Shown here: positions 1 to 8,692 of the stretch, piece after piece
Layout: every line of letters starts with the position of its first letter
Position numbering within the stretch: the first letter of the stretch is position 1
From: Clostridiales bacterium
GTDB lineage: Bacteria > Bacillota > Clostridia > Lachnospirales > UBA12420
DNA length: 19,868 nucleotides
Reading direction: 5' to 3'
Assembly (NCBI GenBank): GCA_003452395.1
Contig: DMOI01000033.1
Location: 1 to 19,868 of the forward strand
Made by a program: the position numbers and the translations under genes
Notes under the pieces: model-generated
Databases searched by the model: none
Told to the model about the DNA's origin: nothing
The model's input: only the letters and a program-made list of their open reading frames with translations

Positions 1-851
1 GATATTTTCTTCGGGAATTTAGGATTCAGCAAGAGAAGATGGCTGGTATTGGACAATTATCTGCTGGAATTGCACATGAAATAAATACTCCGTTAGGATA
101 TGTAAAAAGTAATTTGGAAACATTAGAAAGGTACGTTTTAAAGCTAGAAGGACTTTATAAATTGCAACAAAAAGGAACAGACAATTATGAAAAACAAACG
201 TTAGAAGAGTATAAAACTAATTGCTCCGCACTAAGAGACTATATAAAAGATAACAATATTGAATTTATATATAGTGATCTAGGAGACGCTGTGAACGAAT
301 CAAGTAGAGGATTAAATAAGATAGACAAAATAGTAAAAAGCCTTTTGGGATTCTCAAAAAGGACGGAAACAACGAATTTTGTTCAGTATTATATTAACAA
401 GGGTATAAAGGATACGCTTGTTATAGCAAACAATGAAATAAAGCATTATGCTAAGGTCAATGAAGATTTAGAAGAAGTACCGTATATTATGGCCATAGAT
501 GGCGAAGTAAATCAAGTAATACTTAATATGATTATTAATGCAGTATATGCAATCAAAGAAAAGGGTGAATTCGGAAACATTACTGTACATACCTATAAAG
601 AGGATGACTTTGTATATTGTGAGATAGCTGATGATGGTATGGGAATATCAGAGGATCATCTAAAACGAATCTTTGAACCATTCTTCACAACAAAACCAGT
701 TGGACTGGGTACTGGACTAGGGCTTAGCATAACATATGATATTATTGTTAATAAACATGGTGGGCATATTGAGGTAGAAAGTCAAATAGGGAAAGGAACC
801 AAATTTATAATAAAATTACCTATTAAACAACATGTTGAGATTATGGACTAA
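1..851 (+). CDS. Sensor histidine kinase, C-terminal part (5' truncated by window edge)
   Basis: The reading frame is open to the left edge (the frame starts at base 3), so the gene begins upstream and its sensor part is not visible. What remains is the kinase core. The dimerisation/phosphoacceptor helix carries AGIAHEINTPLGYV, in which the His is the expected autophosphorylation site. A long helical stretch follows, then a complete HATPase_c domain with N box (NQVILNMIINAVYAI), G1 box (DDGMGI), F box (FEPFFTT) and G2 box (GLGTGLGLS). The HEINTPL form is typical of kinases with an extended HisKA linker. An ATG at 39 lies inside the conserved HisKA helix and cannot be the true start. The protein ends normally at a TAA, 36 bases before a strong terminator, so this gene closes its transcription unit. 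The partner regulator is unknown; the CheY-like proteins downstream are candidates. Confidence 0.9.
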   Translation, partial: YFLREFRIQQEKMAGIGQLSAGIAHEINTPLGYVKSNLETLERYVLKLEGLYKLQQKGTDNYEKQTLEEYKTNCSALRDYIKDNNIEFIYSDLGDAVNESSRGLNKIDKIVKSLLGFSKRTETTNFVQYYINKGIKDTLVIANNEIKHYAKVNEDLEEVPYIMAIDGEVNQVILNMIINAVYAIKEKGEFGNITVHTYKEDDFVYCEIADDGMGISEDHLKRIFEPFFTTKPVGLGTGLGLSITYDIIVNKHGGHIEVESQIGKGTKFIIKLPIKQHVEIMD

Positions 852-887
852 ATGAGGGAATATTATAATCAACTTAATAATTTATTT

Positions 888-928
888 GCTAGGGCTTATT
901 CAAATCGAATAAGCCCTAGCCTTTTTTT
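888..928 (+). terminator. Rho-independent terminator after the first kinase
   Basis: A perfect 14-bp stem pairs 888-901 with 907-920 around a 5-base loop (aaatc), and a run of seven T follows at 922-928. It lies inside an open frame that could extend the next kinase upstream to 852, which argues that the extension is not translated. Confidence 0.95.
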
Positions 929-965
929 ACATATATTACATGCTTTTTACGCCATCTTTTTCTCT

Positions 966-1001
966 AAACGCATTGCGTTTTTAATGACAAAATGGTATAC
1001 T
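966..1001 (+). promoter_or_regulatory. Promoter of the PAS-GAF kinase/chemosensory operon with a palindrome over the -35
   Basis: The -35 TTGCGT (973-978) and -10 TATACT (996-1001) are separated by 17 bases, and the start codon is about 24 bases past the expected transcription start. A 15-base palindrome, AAACGCA-T-TGCGTTT (966-980), covers the -35 and could be an operator. Only the first three bases of the -35 match consensus, so basal strength may be modest. Operator function is inference. Confidence 0.55.
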
Positions 1002-1031
1002 TATGTAAAACAAAACGAGGATGTGAAAGGT

Positions 1032-2702
1032 ATGAGAGATAAAGTTTTTATTAAGGAATTATGTACTGAGTGTAAGGAAGAAATTCAAAAACTTATGAGT
1101 TCCATAGAGAACTTTGTTTTTATTTTTGGAGAGGATGGCAGAATTAAGTACGCAAATAAATATGCTCTAGATAAACTAGAATATACAGAGGAAAGCATAA
1201 AACTCATTTCTGTTTTCGATATTAGAGTGCCAGAGGATAAAGAAACTACCGAAGGGTATATTGCACAAATACTAGAAGTCAAGAAAGGGTCTTCAAATTT
1301 ACGTTTTTATTCAAAAAGTAAAAAGATATTTCAAGTAGAAACTAATGTAATAAAAGGTGTATGGAACGGTCAATATGTATTTTATTGTATAAGTCAGGAT
1401 GTAACGGATAAAAAAAACATACAAAGAAGTCTTGGTGTAAAAGAAAAGCTGCTTTCCGCTATGGTTGAGGTAGCAAATGAACTTTTGAGAGAAAGAGATA
1501 TTATGAAAGCGATAGAGAGAAGCCTAGAGATAATGGGTAAAACTTTGAATACTAGTAGGGCACATTTGTTTAAAAGCTATTATGATGAAAATCAAAATGG
1601 GTACATTAGCCAAAGGTTAGAGTGGGTTTCGGAGGATGGTAAGCCTATAGAAGACAGCTCATATCTGCGGAATATACCGTTTGAAATGGTTGGAAAATCT
1701 ATAGATTTGCTTAATAATGGAATAATGGTGGAGGGTCTTGTTAAAGACTTAAAAGAGAGTAGGATAAAGGATGTACTAAAAGAGAGGAAAATACGTTCAC
1801 TATTAGTAATGCCTATAATAATATGTACTAAATTTTGGGGATGTATAACTTTTGCCGAATGCAAAGAAGAAAGAGTATGGTTAGAAGATGAAAAATCCAT
1901 TATAAGGGCGTTTGAGGGATATATAGTCGCTACAATTAAAAGAAATGATATGGAGAATGAATTGAAAATGGCAAGGGACCTTGCAGATGCAGCAAATATT
2001 GCAAAATCAGCGTTTATAGCCAATGTATCTCATGAAATACGAACGCCTATGAATGGAATTATGGGTTTTTTGGAGCTATTAAAAAACACAAATTTAAGCG
2101 TGGATCAAGAGGAATATGTAAAACAAGCTTCATCAGCTTCAAAAGTATTGCTGTATCTTATAAATAACATATTAGATTTGTCTAAAATAGAAGCCGGAAA
2201 GTTAGAAATAGAAAAGAGAGAGTTTGAATTAGATGAAGTTATAAATTGCTCGGTTTCTACGGTAAGGGTAAAGGCAGCAGAAAAATGCATTAATCTTAAA
2301 ATAAAAGTAGATTCTAGAGTACCAATAAAAGTAATAGGTGATTCTTATAGATTGCAACAAATCTTAAATAACCTGCTTAGTAATGCGGTTAAATTTACAT
2401 CTAATGGTGAAATAAGCCTTCTCGTAGAACTATTATCAAAAAATGAAGAAAATATATATATTATATTTGAAGTAAAGGATACGGGGATAGGAATAGAAAA
2501 AGAAAATCTTAACTTAATTTTTGAACCCTTTATACAAGTAGATATATCTTCCACTAGAAAGTATGAAGGAACAGGGCTTGGACTTAAAATAACAAGGGAC
2601 CTTATACATATGATGGATGGGGATATAACGGTAGAGAGTGAAGTAGGGAAAGGTACAAAGTTTTCGTTCACAGTAAAATTAGGGTTAGAATACAAAGATT
2701 GA
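1032..2702 (+). CDS. PAS-GAF sensor histidine kinase (soluble)
   Basis: This is a 556-residue sensor kinase without a predicted membrane segment. Residues about 20-130 look like a PAS domain (SSIENFVFIFGEDGRIKYAN at its start, FYCISQDVTDKK at its end). Residues about 140-305 look like a GAF domain. HisKA follows with NVSHEIRTPMNGIMGF and phosphoacceptor His334, then HATPase_c with N box LNNLLSNAVKF, G1 DTGIGI and G2 GTGLGL. There is no receiver domain, so it presumably phosphorylates a separate regulator, plausibly the CheY-like protein 27 bases downstream. The open frame reaches back to 852 but crosses a terminator (888-928) and a promoter (973-1001). I therefore place the start at ATG 1032, with GAGG at 1017-1020 as a rather distant ribosome site. 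A CxxC pair at residues 11-14 is notable. The ligand is unknown. Confidence 0.88.
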   Translation: MRDKVFIKELCTECKEEIQKLMSSIENFVFIFGEDGRIKYANKYALDKLEYTEESIKLISVFDIRVPEDKETTEGYIAQILEVKKGSSNLRFYSKSKKIFQVETNVIKGVWNGQYVFYCISQDVTDKKNIQRSLGVKEKLLSAMVEVANELLRERDIMKAIERSLEIMGKTLNTSRAHLFKSYYDENQNGYISQRLEWVSEDGKPIEDSSYLRNIPFEMVGKSIDLLNNGIMVEGLVKDLKESRIKDVLKERKIRSLLVMPIIICTKFWGCITFAECKEERVWLEDEKSIIRAFEGYIVATIKRNDMENELKMARDLADAANIAKSAFIANVSHEIRTPMNGIMGFLELLKNTNLSVDQEEYVKQASSASKVLLYLINNILDLSKIEAGKLEIEKREFELDEVINCSVSTVRVKAAEKCINLKIKVDSRVPIKVIGDSYRLQQILNNLLSNAVKFTSNGEISLLVELLSKNEENIYIIFEVKDTGIGIEKENLNLIFEPFIQVDISSTRKYEGTGLGLKITRDLIHMMDGDITVESEVGKGTKFSFTVKLGLEYKD

Positions 2703-2729
2703 GTAAGACACTACCTAGGAGGGTGAAAT

Positions 2730-3083
2730 ATGAAAAATATACTTTTAGTAGATGATGCACTATTTATGAGATACGCGCTTAGGCTTATGCTAGAACCTAT
2801 GGGGCACAATATTGTTGGGGAAGCTAGTAACGGGCGAGACGCAGTAAATCTTTTTAAAAGAGTAAAACCAGATTTGGTATTAATGGATATAACAATGCCC
2901 GAACTCGATGGGCTAGGAGCTCTTAAAGAGATAATGTTGATTGATGCTACTGCAAAAGTTATAATGATATCTGCAATGGGTAGAGAGTTAATTATAAGGG
3001 AGGCAATACTGTTGGGAGCAAAGGGCTTTATAGTAAAACCCTTTGTTGAAAAAACAGTGTTAAAGGTTTTAGAAAAAATGTAA
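2730..3083 (+). CDS. cheY: CheY-like single-domain response regulator
   Basis: The protein is 117 residues, a bare receiver domain with no output domain. The acidic pocket is Asp8/Asp9, the phosphorylation site is Asp53 in LVLMDITMPELDG, the switch residue is Ser81 (VIMISAMG) and the conserved Lys is Lys103 in FIVKPF. All key residues are intact. The ribosome site TAGGAGGGTG is strong and well spaced from ATG 2730. It sits between a hybrid-like kinase gene and cheA, so it may accept phosphate from either. It resembles the CheY proteins of Gram-positive chemotaxis, but its target (flagellar switch or other output) cannot be told from sequence. Confidence 0.93.
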   Translation: MKNILLVDDALFMRYALRLMLEPMGHNIVGEASNGRDAVNLFKRVKPDLVLMDITMPELDGLGALKEIMLIDATAKVIMISAMGRELIIREAILLGAKGFIVKPFVEKTVLKVLEKM

Positions 3084-3118
3084 TATTCTAATATGATTAG
3101 AAAGTGGGTGACGGCATT

Positions 3119-5176
3119 ATGGATGAAGGAAATTCTTTTTTTACAAATGAGCCAATGCTTGAGATGTATATATTTGAAACAAGTAATCTTATAGAGCAAC
3201 TTGAAGAAATTCTTATGAAAGTAGAAGAAAGTGAAAGGTTATCAGAAGATGAAATAAATGAAATTTTTAGAATAATGCATACAATAAAAGGGTCTTCAGC
3301 AATGATGATGATTTCTAATATTACAAAACTAGCACATTCCATGGAAGATCTATTTTATTATGTAAGAGAAAATAAAAACTTAGAAGCAGATGTATCAAAA
3401 TTATCTAGCAAAACACTAGAATCTTTAGATTTTATAAAAGCAGAAATATCTAAAATTAAAGATGGCATTATGGCTGATGGTGATGAGAACGAACTAGTCG
3501 AAGATATAAAAGAATATCTTGGGTTAATATCAGGCGATAAAAGTATAGAGATAAAAAGAGAACCAAATAATAAAAAACAAAGGTATTATATAAGTCCAGG
3601 TAGTACAATAAAAGAAGAGACAATGAGAAAGTTTATAGTAAAAGTAACATTTGAGAAAGATTGTCAAATGGAAAATATACGTGCGTATACAGTAATACAT
3701 AACTTGAAAGACAGCTGTAAAGAATTATTTCACTTACCTAAAGACTTGATAGAGGATGCTAATTGTACTAATTATATAGTACTAAACGGGTTTGTTATAT
3801 ACATAACAACACCTAAGACAAAAGAAGAGATAAAAGAGCTAATAGAAATGGAGGTTTTTGTTAAAACAATAGATATAGAAGCTGTAGAAGAATTTGATGA
3901 AAATATATTAGAAGTTCAAGAAGAGAATAAAAAGGTTGACGTGCGAATATATGTTCCTGAAACTGCTGTACAAGAAAAAGAAATAACAGCCCCGAGTATG
4001 AAACAGAATATAATAAGTGTGAATGTAAATAGATTAGATAAACTAATGGATATGGTTGGGGAAATAGTTATAACAGAGTCAATGGTTATAAAAAATAAGG
4101 ATTTAGAAGGACTAAGCTTAGATAGTTTTAATAAAGCCGCTATACAATTAAGAAAACTGACAGATGAGTTACAAGACATAGTAATGGCAATAAGAATGGT
4201 TCCAATATCATTGGTATTTACTAAGATGCATAGAGTTGTGCGAGATATGTCTAAGAAGTTAGGAAAAGAAGTTGAACTTGAAATAATAGGTGAGGAAACA
4301 GAAGTAGATAAAAATATAATAGACAATATATCAGACCCTATAATGCATCTAATAAGAAACTGTATGGACCATGGAATAGAGGAAAATGATGAAAGAGTGG
4401 ACAAGGGCAAACAAAGAAAAGGACGAGTGATGCTTGAGGCAAAAAACACTAGTGGGGAAGTTGTCATAAAAGTTATAGATGACGGTAAGGGTCTAGATAA
4501 ACAAAAAATATTAAGTAAGGCAAGAAAAAATGGAATATTGACTAAAGACGAGTCAGACATGACAGAAAGGGAAATCTTTGGACTTATATTCGTACCTGGA
4601 TTTTCTACAAAGGAAGAGGTTACAGAATTCTCAGGTCGTGGAGTAGGCATGGATGTGGTAAAGAAAAACATAGAAAAAGTAGGAGGGTCTGTATTTATTG
4701 AAAGTGTGTTTGATATTGGTACAACAATAAATATAAAGATACCGCTTACACTCGCTATAGTAGATGGAATGGAAGTATCAGTTGGAAGCTCAGTATATAC
4801 CATACCTATAATGTCTATAAAAGAGTCGTTTAAGATGAAAAGAGAAGAATTAATAATAGATACGAGTGGCAATGAGATGGTCATGGTACGGGGTAACTGT
4901 TATCCTATAATGCGTTTACATGAATTATTTAAAGTAGAAACTAAAAACACAAATATCGAGGATGGAATAATAGTTATGGTAGAGGCAGGCGATAGAATAA
5001 TATGCCTATATGCAGATGCACTACTAGGGGAACAGCAAGTTGTCGTAAAACCACTTCCGCCATATTTATCAAGATACATAACCAAGGAATGTGGAATAGC
5101 AGGGTGTACAATACTAGGCGATGGAAATATTAGTTTAATATTAGATACAGCTGGAATTATAAATGGAGTAATCTAA
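3119..5176 (+). CDS. cheA: Chemotaxis histidine kinase CheA
   Basis: This is a 685-residue CheA with every domain present. The P1/Hpt domain has IFRIMHTIKGSSAMM, with phosphoacceptor His54. A P2-like CheY-docking segment spans about 165-260. The P3 dimerisation helices span about 297-370 (NRLDKLMDMVGEIVITES). The P4 ATPase has N box HLIRNCMDHGIE, G1 DDGKGLD and G2 GRGVGMDVV. A CheW-like P5 runs from about 540 to the end. It autophosphorylates under control of the receptor/CheW complex and passes phosphate to CheY-type receivers. ATG 3119 is preferred over GTG 3104 because GGGTGA precedes it at good spacing and the five extra residues are not conserved in style. Length and motifs are normal, so it should be active. 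Confidence 0.96.
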   Translation: MDEGNSFFTNEPMLEMYIFETSNLIEQLEEILMKVEESERLSEDEINEIFRIMHTIKGSSAMMMISNITKLAHSMEDLFYYVRENKNLEADVSKLSSKTLESLDFIKAEISKIKDGIMADGDENELVEDIKEYLGLISGDKSIEIKREPNNKKQRYYISPGSTIKEETMRKFIVKVTFEKDCQMENIRAYTVIHNLKDSCKELFHLPKDLIEDANCTNYIVLNGFVIYITTPKTKEEIKELIEMEVFVKTIDIEAVEEFDENILEVQEENKKVDVRIYVPETAVQEKEITAPSMKQNIISVNVNRLDKLMDMVGEIVITESMVIKNKDLEGLSLDSFNKAAIQLRKLTDELQDIVMAIRMVPISLVFTKMHRVVRDMSKKLGKEVELEIIGEETEVDKNIIDNISDPIMHLIRNCMDHGIEENDERVDKGKQRKGRVMLEAKNTSGEVVIKVIDDGKGLDKQKILSKARKNGILTKDESDMTEREIFGLIFVPGFSTKEEVTEFSGRGVGMDVVKKNIEKVGGSVFIESVFDIGTTINIKIPLTLAIVDGMEVSVGSSVYTIPIMSIKESFKMKREELIIDTSGNEMVMVRGNCYPIMRLHELFKVETKNTNIEDGIIVMVEAGDRIICLYADALLGEQQVVVKPLPPYLSRYITKECGIAGCTILGDGNISLILDTAGIINGVI

Positions 5177-5239
5177 ACATATGTCTTGTTATAGTTGTTA
5201 GAAAGTAGAAGAAAAATAAATTTGTTTGGGGGGATATTG

Positions 5240-5755
5240 ATGTCAGTGAATTTGAATGAAATTAATGAAGAGTTAGAGGAAGATACGCAGCACGGAAAAT
5301 TTTTAACATTTGCCATAGGGCATGAATACTTTGGGATAGAAATACAATATGTAAAAGAGATTATAGGAATACAACCTGTAATAGAGGTGCCTGAAGTCCC
5401 AAACTATGTAAAGGGAATTATAAATCTCAGAGGAAGCATAATCCCAGTGATTGATGTTAGACTGAAGTTTAAGAAAGAGTTTTTAGAGTACAATGATAGG
5501 ACGTGTATAATAGTTATAGAAATAAAAAATATACTTATAGGACTTATAGTAGATCAGGTAGCAGAAGTACTTAAAATAGCTGATGAAAATATAGTATCAC
5601 CACCTGACTTTAAGACAGGATTTCACCAAAAATACATAAAAGGACTAGGCAAGGTAGGTAATGAAGTGAAATTATTACTCGACTGTGAAATGATACTTGA
5701 TGAAGACGAAGTAGAACAAATGGAAAATGGAAAACTAAAAACTTTTAACTTTTAA
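5240..5755 (+). CDS. cheW: Chemotaxis coupling protein CheW
   Basis: The protein is 171 residues, a single CheW-type SH3-like fold that bridges receptor tips and the P5 domain of CheA. Typical marks are FGIEIQYVKEIIG, the VPNYVKGIINLRGSIIPVID block (residues about 53-72) and GLIVDQVAEVLKI. The start is ATG 5240 with GGGGGGAT a few bases upstream; an in-frame start at 5195 lacks such a site. A gap of 63 bases separates it from cheA with no terminator, so it belongs to the same transcript. Confidence 0.95.
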   Translation: MSVNLNEINEELEEDTQHGKFLTFAIGHEYFGIEIQYVKEIIGIQPVIEVPEVPNYVKGIINLRGSIIPVIDVRLKFKKEFLEYNDRTCIIVIEIKNILIGLIVDQVAEVLKIADENIVSPPDFKTGFHQKYIKGLGKVGNEVKLLLDCEMILDEDEVEQMENGKLKTFNF

Positions 5756-5791
5756 CATTCAACTTTCAATTATATTAAAGGGGGATTAGGA

Positions 5792-7870
5792 ATGAAATTA
5801 TTTAATAATATGAAAATAGGAGCAAAGTTAATAATAGGATTTATTACAGTTGCGGTAATTGCAGGAATAATAGGTGTAATAGGTATTGTTAATTTAAAAA
5901 CAGAGACTACTGGATATTCAAATCTTTTTAAAAATTATGGAAGTGCACAGGGATACATAGGATTTATTGCAGAAGCAGTCCAAAAAGAAAGAGCAGCAAC
6001 AAGAGATTTAATACTTGAAAAAAATATTAAAAAATATGTGGATACAATGATACAGGCAGATGTAGTAATTGATAAAAACATGAAGTTGTATGAACAAACT
6101 TGTATAACTAAAGAAGATAAAGACATGTATAATGAGTTAATAACTCTTTTGATAGATTATAGAAACCTAAAGGATAGATTGGTAGAATTATCTAGCCAAG
6201 ATATGAAAGATGAAGCATATAAACTATTAAGAGATCCTGCAAGTATTAAGATAGTGGAGGACGTTACTATATTAATCAGCAAGCTTATGGAAATGAATGT
6301 GACAGAAGGATACAATGTTTCTAGAGATTTGGAAAAAACGTCACGAAATACTATTACTTTACTTATATTTATTGTAATAGTTGCCATGGGGACAGCTGTT
6401 GGATTAGGATTACTTATATCAAAATCAATTTCTAAAGGAATAACAAAAATAGTGAACGCAGCTAACAAATTAGCTGAAGGAAATACAGATATAAAAATAG
6501 AGATAGACAGTAAAGATGAGATAGGTGCCCTTGCAACTTCGTTTAAAAAAATAGTTGATGCACTTAAAAATTTGATATCAGATTCAAATATGCTTGTAGT
6601 AGCGGCGGTAGAAGGAAGATTATCAACTAGGGTAGATGCAACCAAACATAGCGGAGACTATAAAAAAATAGTAGAAGGAATAAATAAAACACTAGATGCC
6701 GTAATTGAGCCAGTAAAAGAAGCTTCAGCGGTATTAAAAGAAATGGCAAACGGCAACTTAAACGTAAAAGTAATAGGGAACTATATGGGTGATCATGCTG
6801 AAATAAAAGATGCACTAAACTACACTATAAGAACAATTCAAGGATACATAAACGAAATAACAAATGTATTAACAAAAATGTCAAATGGCAACTTAAACTT
6901 GGAGGTAACAAATGAATATAAAGGTGATTTCATAGAGATAAAGAACGCTTTAAACTTAATAATAAGTTCGTTAAACAAGATATTTGGTGAGATGAATAAC
7001 TCAGCTGAAGAAGTATCGGCAGGCTCTAAACAAGTATCAGAAGGTAGTCAAGCACTTTCGCAAGGAACAACAGAACAAGCAAGCGCTATAGAGGAGCTTA
7101 CAGCCTCTATAACACAAATAGCAGAGCAAACAAAACAAAATGCAGATAATGCAAACAAAGCAAACCAGTTAGCAAATGAGGCTAAGGATAAAGCTATAAG
7201 TGGAAATGTACAAATGCAACAAATGTTGAATTCAATGACTGGGATTAGTGAATCATCAACAAGTATATCTAAAATAATAAAAGTAATAGACGAAATAGCA
7301 TTCCAGACAAACATATTAGCCTTGAATGCGGCAGTAGAAGCTGCAAGGGCTGGTCAGCACGGAAAAGGATTTGCCGTAGTTGCCGAAGAAGTTAGAAATC
7401 TTGCTGCAAGAAGTGCTAGTGCAGCAAAGGAAACTACATCTCTAATAGAAGGATCTATTAAAAAAGTTGAAAGTGGTACAAAAATAGCTAACGAAACCGC
7501 CTTTGCACTTGATGACATTGTAATTGGTGTAGAAAAAGCAGCCAATCTTGTTGGAAACATAGCAATTGCCTCAAACGAACAAGCAACGGGAATAACGCAA
7601 ATTAATAAAGGAATAGAACAAGTGTCAGAGGTAGTACAAACAAACTCAGCTACAGCAGAGGAAAGTGCATCTGCAAGTGAAGAGCTATCAAGTCAAGCAG
7701 AAATGCTGAAAGAACTTGTTTCAAAATTTGAGCTAAAAAGAAATCCACTATATTATAAAGAAAGTGATTTCAAAGAAATGAACAGCAATAAAAAAGAGCA
7801 TATTATGGATAAGAAATCGGTTAAAGCAAAGAAAAAGATAAACTTAGACGATGATTTTGGAAAGTACTGA
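5792..7870 (+). CDS. Methyl-accepting chemotaxis protein with stacked HAMP-like segments
   Basis: This is a 692-residue receptor. A first membrane helix (about 12-34), an extracellular helical region (about 35-187, including AVQKERAATRDLIL, reminiscent of NIT/four-helix-bundle sensors) and a second membrane helix (about 188-209) form the input. A canonical HAMP domain follows (about 211-263). Three further HAMP-like segments come next, two with the paired marks NGNLNVKV and NGNLNLEV. The signalling tip carries IAFQTNILALNAAVEAARAG and GKGFAVVAEEVRNLA (about 502-537). Methylation-like EE pairs occur near IEELTAS and SASEELSSQ. There is no C-terminal CheR-tethering pentapeptide, and the tail is Lys-rich. 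The ribosome site is AAAGGGGGAT. Being in one operon with cheA and cheW, it is probably the dedicated receptor of this system. The ligand is unknown. Confidence 0.95.
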   Translation: MKLFNNMKIGAKLIIGFITVAVIAGIIGVIGIVNLKTETTGYSNLFKNYGSAQGYIGFIAEAVQKERAATRDLILEKNIKKYVDTMIQADVVIDKNMKLYEQTCITKEDKDMYNELITLLIDYRNLKDRLVELSSQDMKDEAYKLLRDPASIKIVEDVTILISKLMEMNVTEGYNVSRDLEKTSRNTITLLIFIVIVAMGTAVGLGLLISKSISKGITKIVNAANKLAEGNTDIKIEIDSKDEIGALATSFKKIVDALKNLISDSNMLVVAAVEGRLSTRVDATKHSGDYKKIVEGINKTLDAVIEPVKEASAVLKEMANGNLNVKVIGNYMGDHAEIKDALNYTIRTIQGYINEITNVLTKMSNGNLNLEVTNEYKGDFIEIKNALNLIISSLNKIFGEMNNSAEEVSAGSKQVSEGSQALSQGTTEQASAIEELTASITQIAEQTKQNADNANKANQLANEAKDKAISGNVQMQQMLNSMTGISESSTSISKIIKVIDEIAFQTNILALNAAVEAARAGQHGKGFAVVAEEVRNLAARSASAAKETTSLIEGSIKKVESGTKIANETAFALDDIVIGVEKAANLVGNIAIASNEQATGITQINKGIEQVSEVVQTNSATAEESASASEELSSQAEMLKELVSKFELKRNPLYYKESDFKEMNSNKKEHIMDKKSVKAKKKINLDDDFGKY

Positions 7871-7933
7871 GACGGTGATGAACTGAGAGAGATATATAAG
7901 ACAGTGAGTTTAATAAAAATGGGGGAATGAATC

Positions 7934-8338
7934 ATGAAAATATTAATAGCAGAGGATGATCTTATAAGTAGAATGCTCATCAAAGCATTCATGTCTACAT
8001 ATGGCAGGTGTGATGTGGTAGTTGATGGAGTAGAAGCTGTGGAATTGTTTCTACTAGCACATAAGGAAGGTGAACCCTATAAACTAATATGCTTGGATAT
8101 AATGATGCCAAGAATGGATGGCGTAGCAGCTTTAAAAACTATAAGAGGTATAGAAAAACAAAAAGGGGTACAAGAGAATGAATGGGCTAAAATAATAATG
8201 ACAACAGCATTAAATGATAAGGAAACAGTTAGTGCTACATATGAGTTAGGTTGTGATGCTTACGCTTGGAAACCACTTAATTTAGAAAAATTAAAGGAAG
8301 TAATAGAGAAACTAGGATTTATTAAAGAAGATATATAG
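7934..8338 (+). CDS. CheY-like single-domain response regulator (second)
   Basis: The protein is 134 residues, a receiver domain only. It has the acidic pocket EDD at 7-9, phosphorylation site Asp55 in LICLDIMMPRMDG, a Thr90/Thr91 switch region and Lys113 in AYAWKPL. It is clearly divergent from the first regulator of the cluster, with an insertion around EKQKGVQENEWAK and CDAYAWKP in place of the usual AKGFIVKP style. The two regulators may therefore serve different outputs, or one may act as a phosphate sink. The ribosome site GGGGGAATGA precedes ATG 7934. It is the last intact gene of the cluster. Confidence 0.92.
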   Translation: MKILIAEDDLISRMLIKAFMSTYGRCDVVVDGVEAVELFLLAHKEGEPYKLICLDIMMPRMDGVAALKTIRGIEKQKGVQENEWAKIIMTTALNDKETVSATYELGCDAYAWKPLNLEKLKEVIEKLGFIKEDI

Positions 8339-8340
8339 AA

Positions 8341-8493
8341 ATGAACATTACCATAAAAGTGATAAACAAAAAGCACCTCGGCGTTTTAGACAGTACAATA
8401 GATGACTTACCAAGTGCGTATAAACCAATAGAAAGTATATTAGAAAATATAAAAGATACGGTGGAAGTAATTAAAGGAATAAAAATAATTTAA
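8341..8493 (+). pseudogene. 50-codon remnant resembling the C-terminal tail of RNA ligase RtcB
   Basis: An ATG two bases after the preceding stop opens a 50-codon frame. Its second half (LDSTIDDLPSAYKPIESILE and then NIKDTVEVIKGIKII) looks like the very end of RtcB-family 3'-phosphate RNA ligases, where an AYKP stretch and a KDTVE(I/V) stretch precede the C-terminus. No catalytic part is present. It lacks its own ribosome site but could be translated by coupling to the response regulator. The likely origin is a deletion that joined the end of the operon to the end of a lost rtcB gene. The family call rests on recalled motif similarity only. It could instead be a real small protein. Confidence 0.45.
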
Positions 8494-8568
8494 CCTAAAA
8501 AATATTTTTAAAAAAGTTGGTCATTTCATATTGCAATTTTCACTTGGAGCTGATTTTTAGTTATTATA

Positions 8569-8612
8569 TTTACAAATATTACTTTTATGGTATAATATCC
8601 TTTGAATAGGAT
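8569..8612 (+). promoter_or_regulatory. Promoter of the double-HTH gene with inverted repeat at the start site
   Basis: TTTACA (8569-8574), a 16-base spacer and a perfect TATAAT (8591-8596) form a strong promoter. Immediately downstream, ATCCT-N6-AGGAT (8597-8601 and 8608-8612) is an inverted repeat across the expected transcription start. That position would suit autoregulation by the encoded helix-turn-helix protein, which is inference. I see no clear terminator between 8494 and this promoter. Confidence 0.65.
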
Positions 8613-8692
8613 GTAAATTTAGATATTAATTGTATAACAATATAGTTTGCAAAAAAATTACTAAAAATATTTATGTTGCTTGGAGGATAAAA

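Noticed and set aside
3916..4884. A 322-codon minus-strand open frame across cheA
   Set aside because: It is antisense to an unmistakable cheA and is Ser/Ile/Thr-rich as expected of a shadow frame. The other minus-strand frames opposite real genes were rejected for the same reason.
8630..8692. N-terminal extension of the double-HTH protein
   Set aside because: There is no ribosome site at 8630, whereas TTGGAGGAT precedes ATG 8693 at normal spacing.
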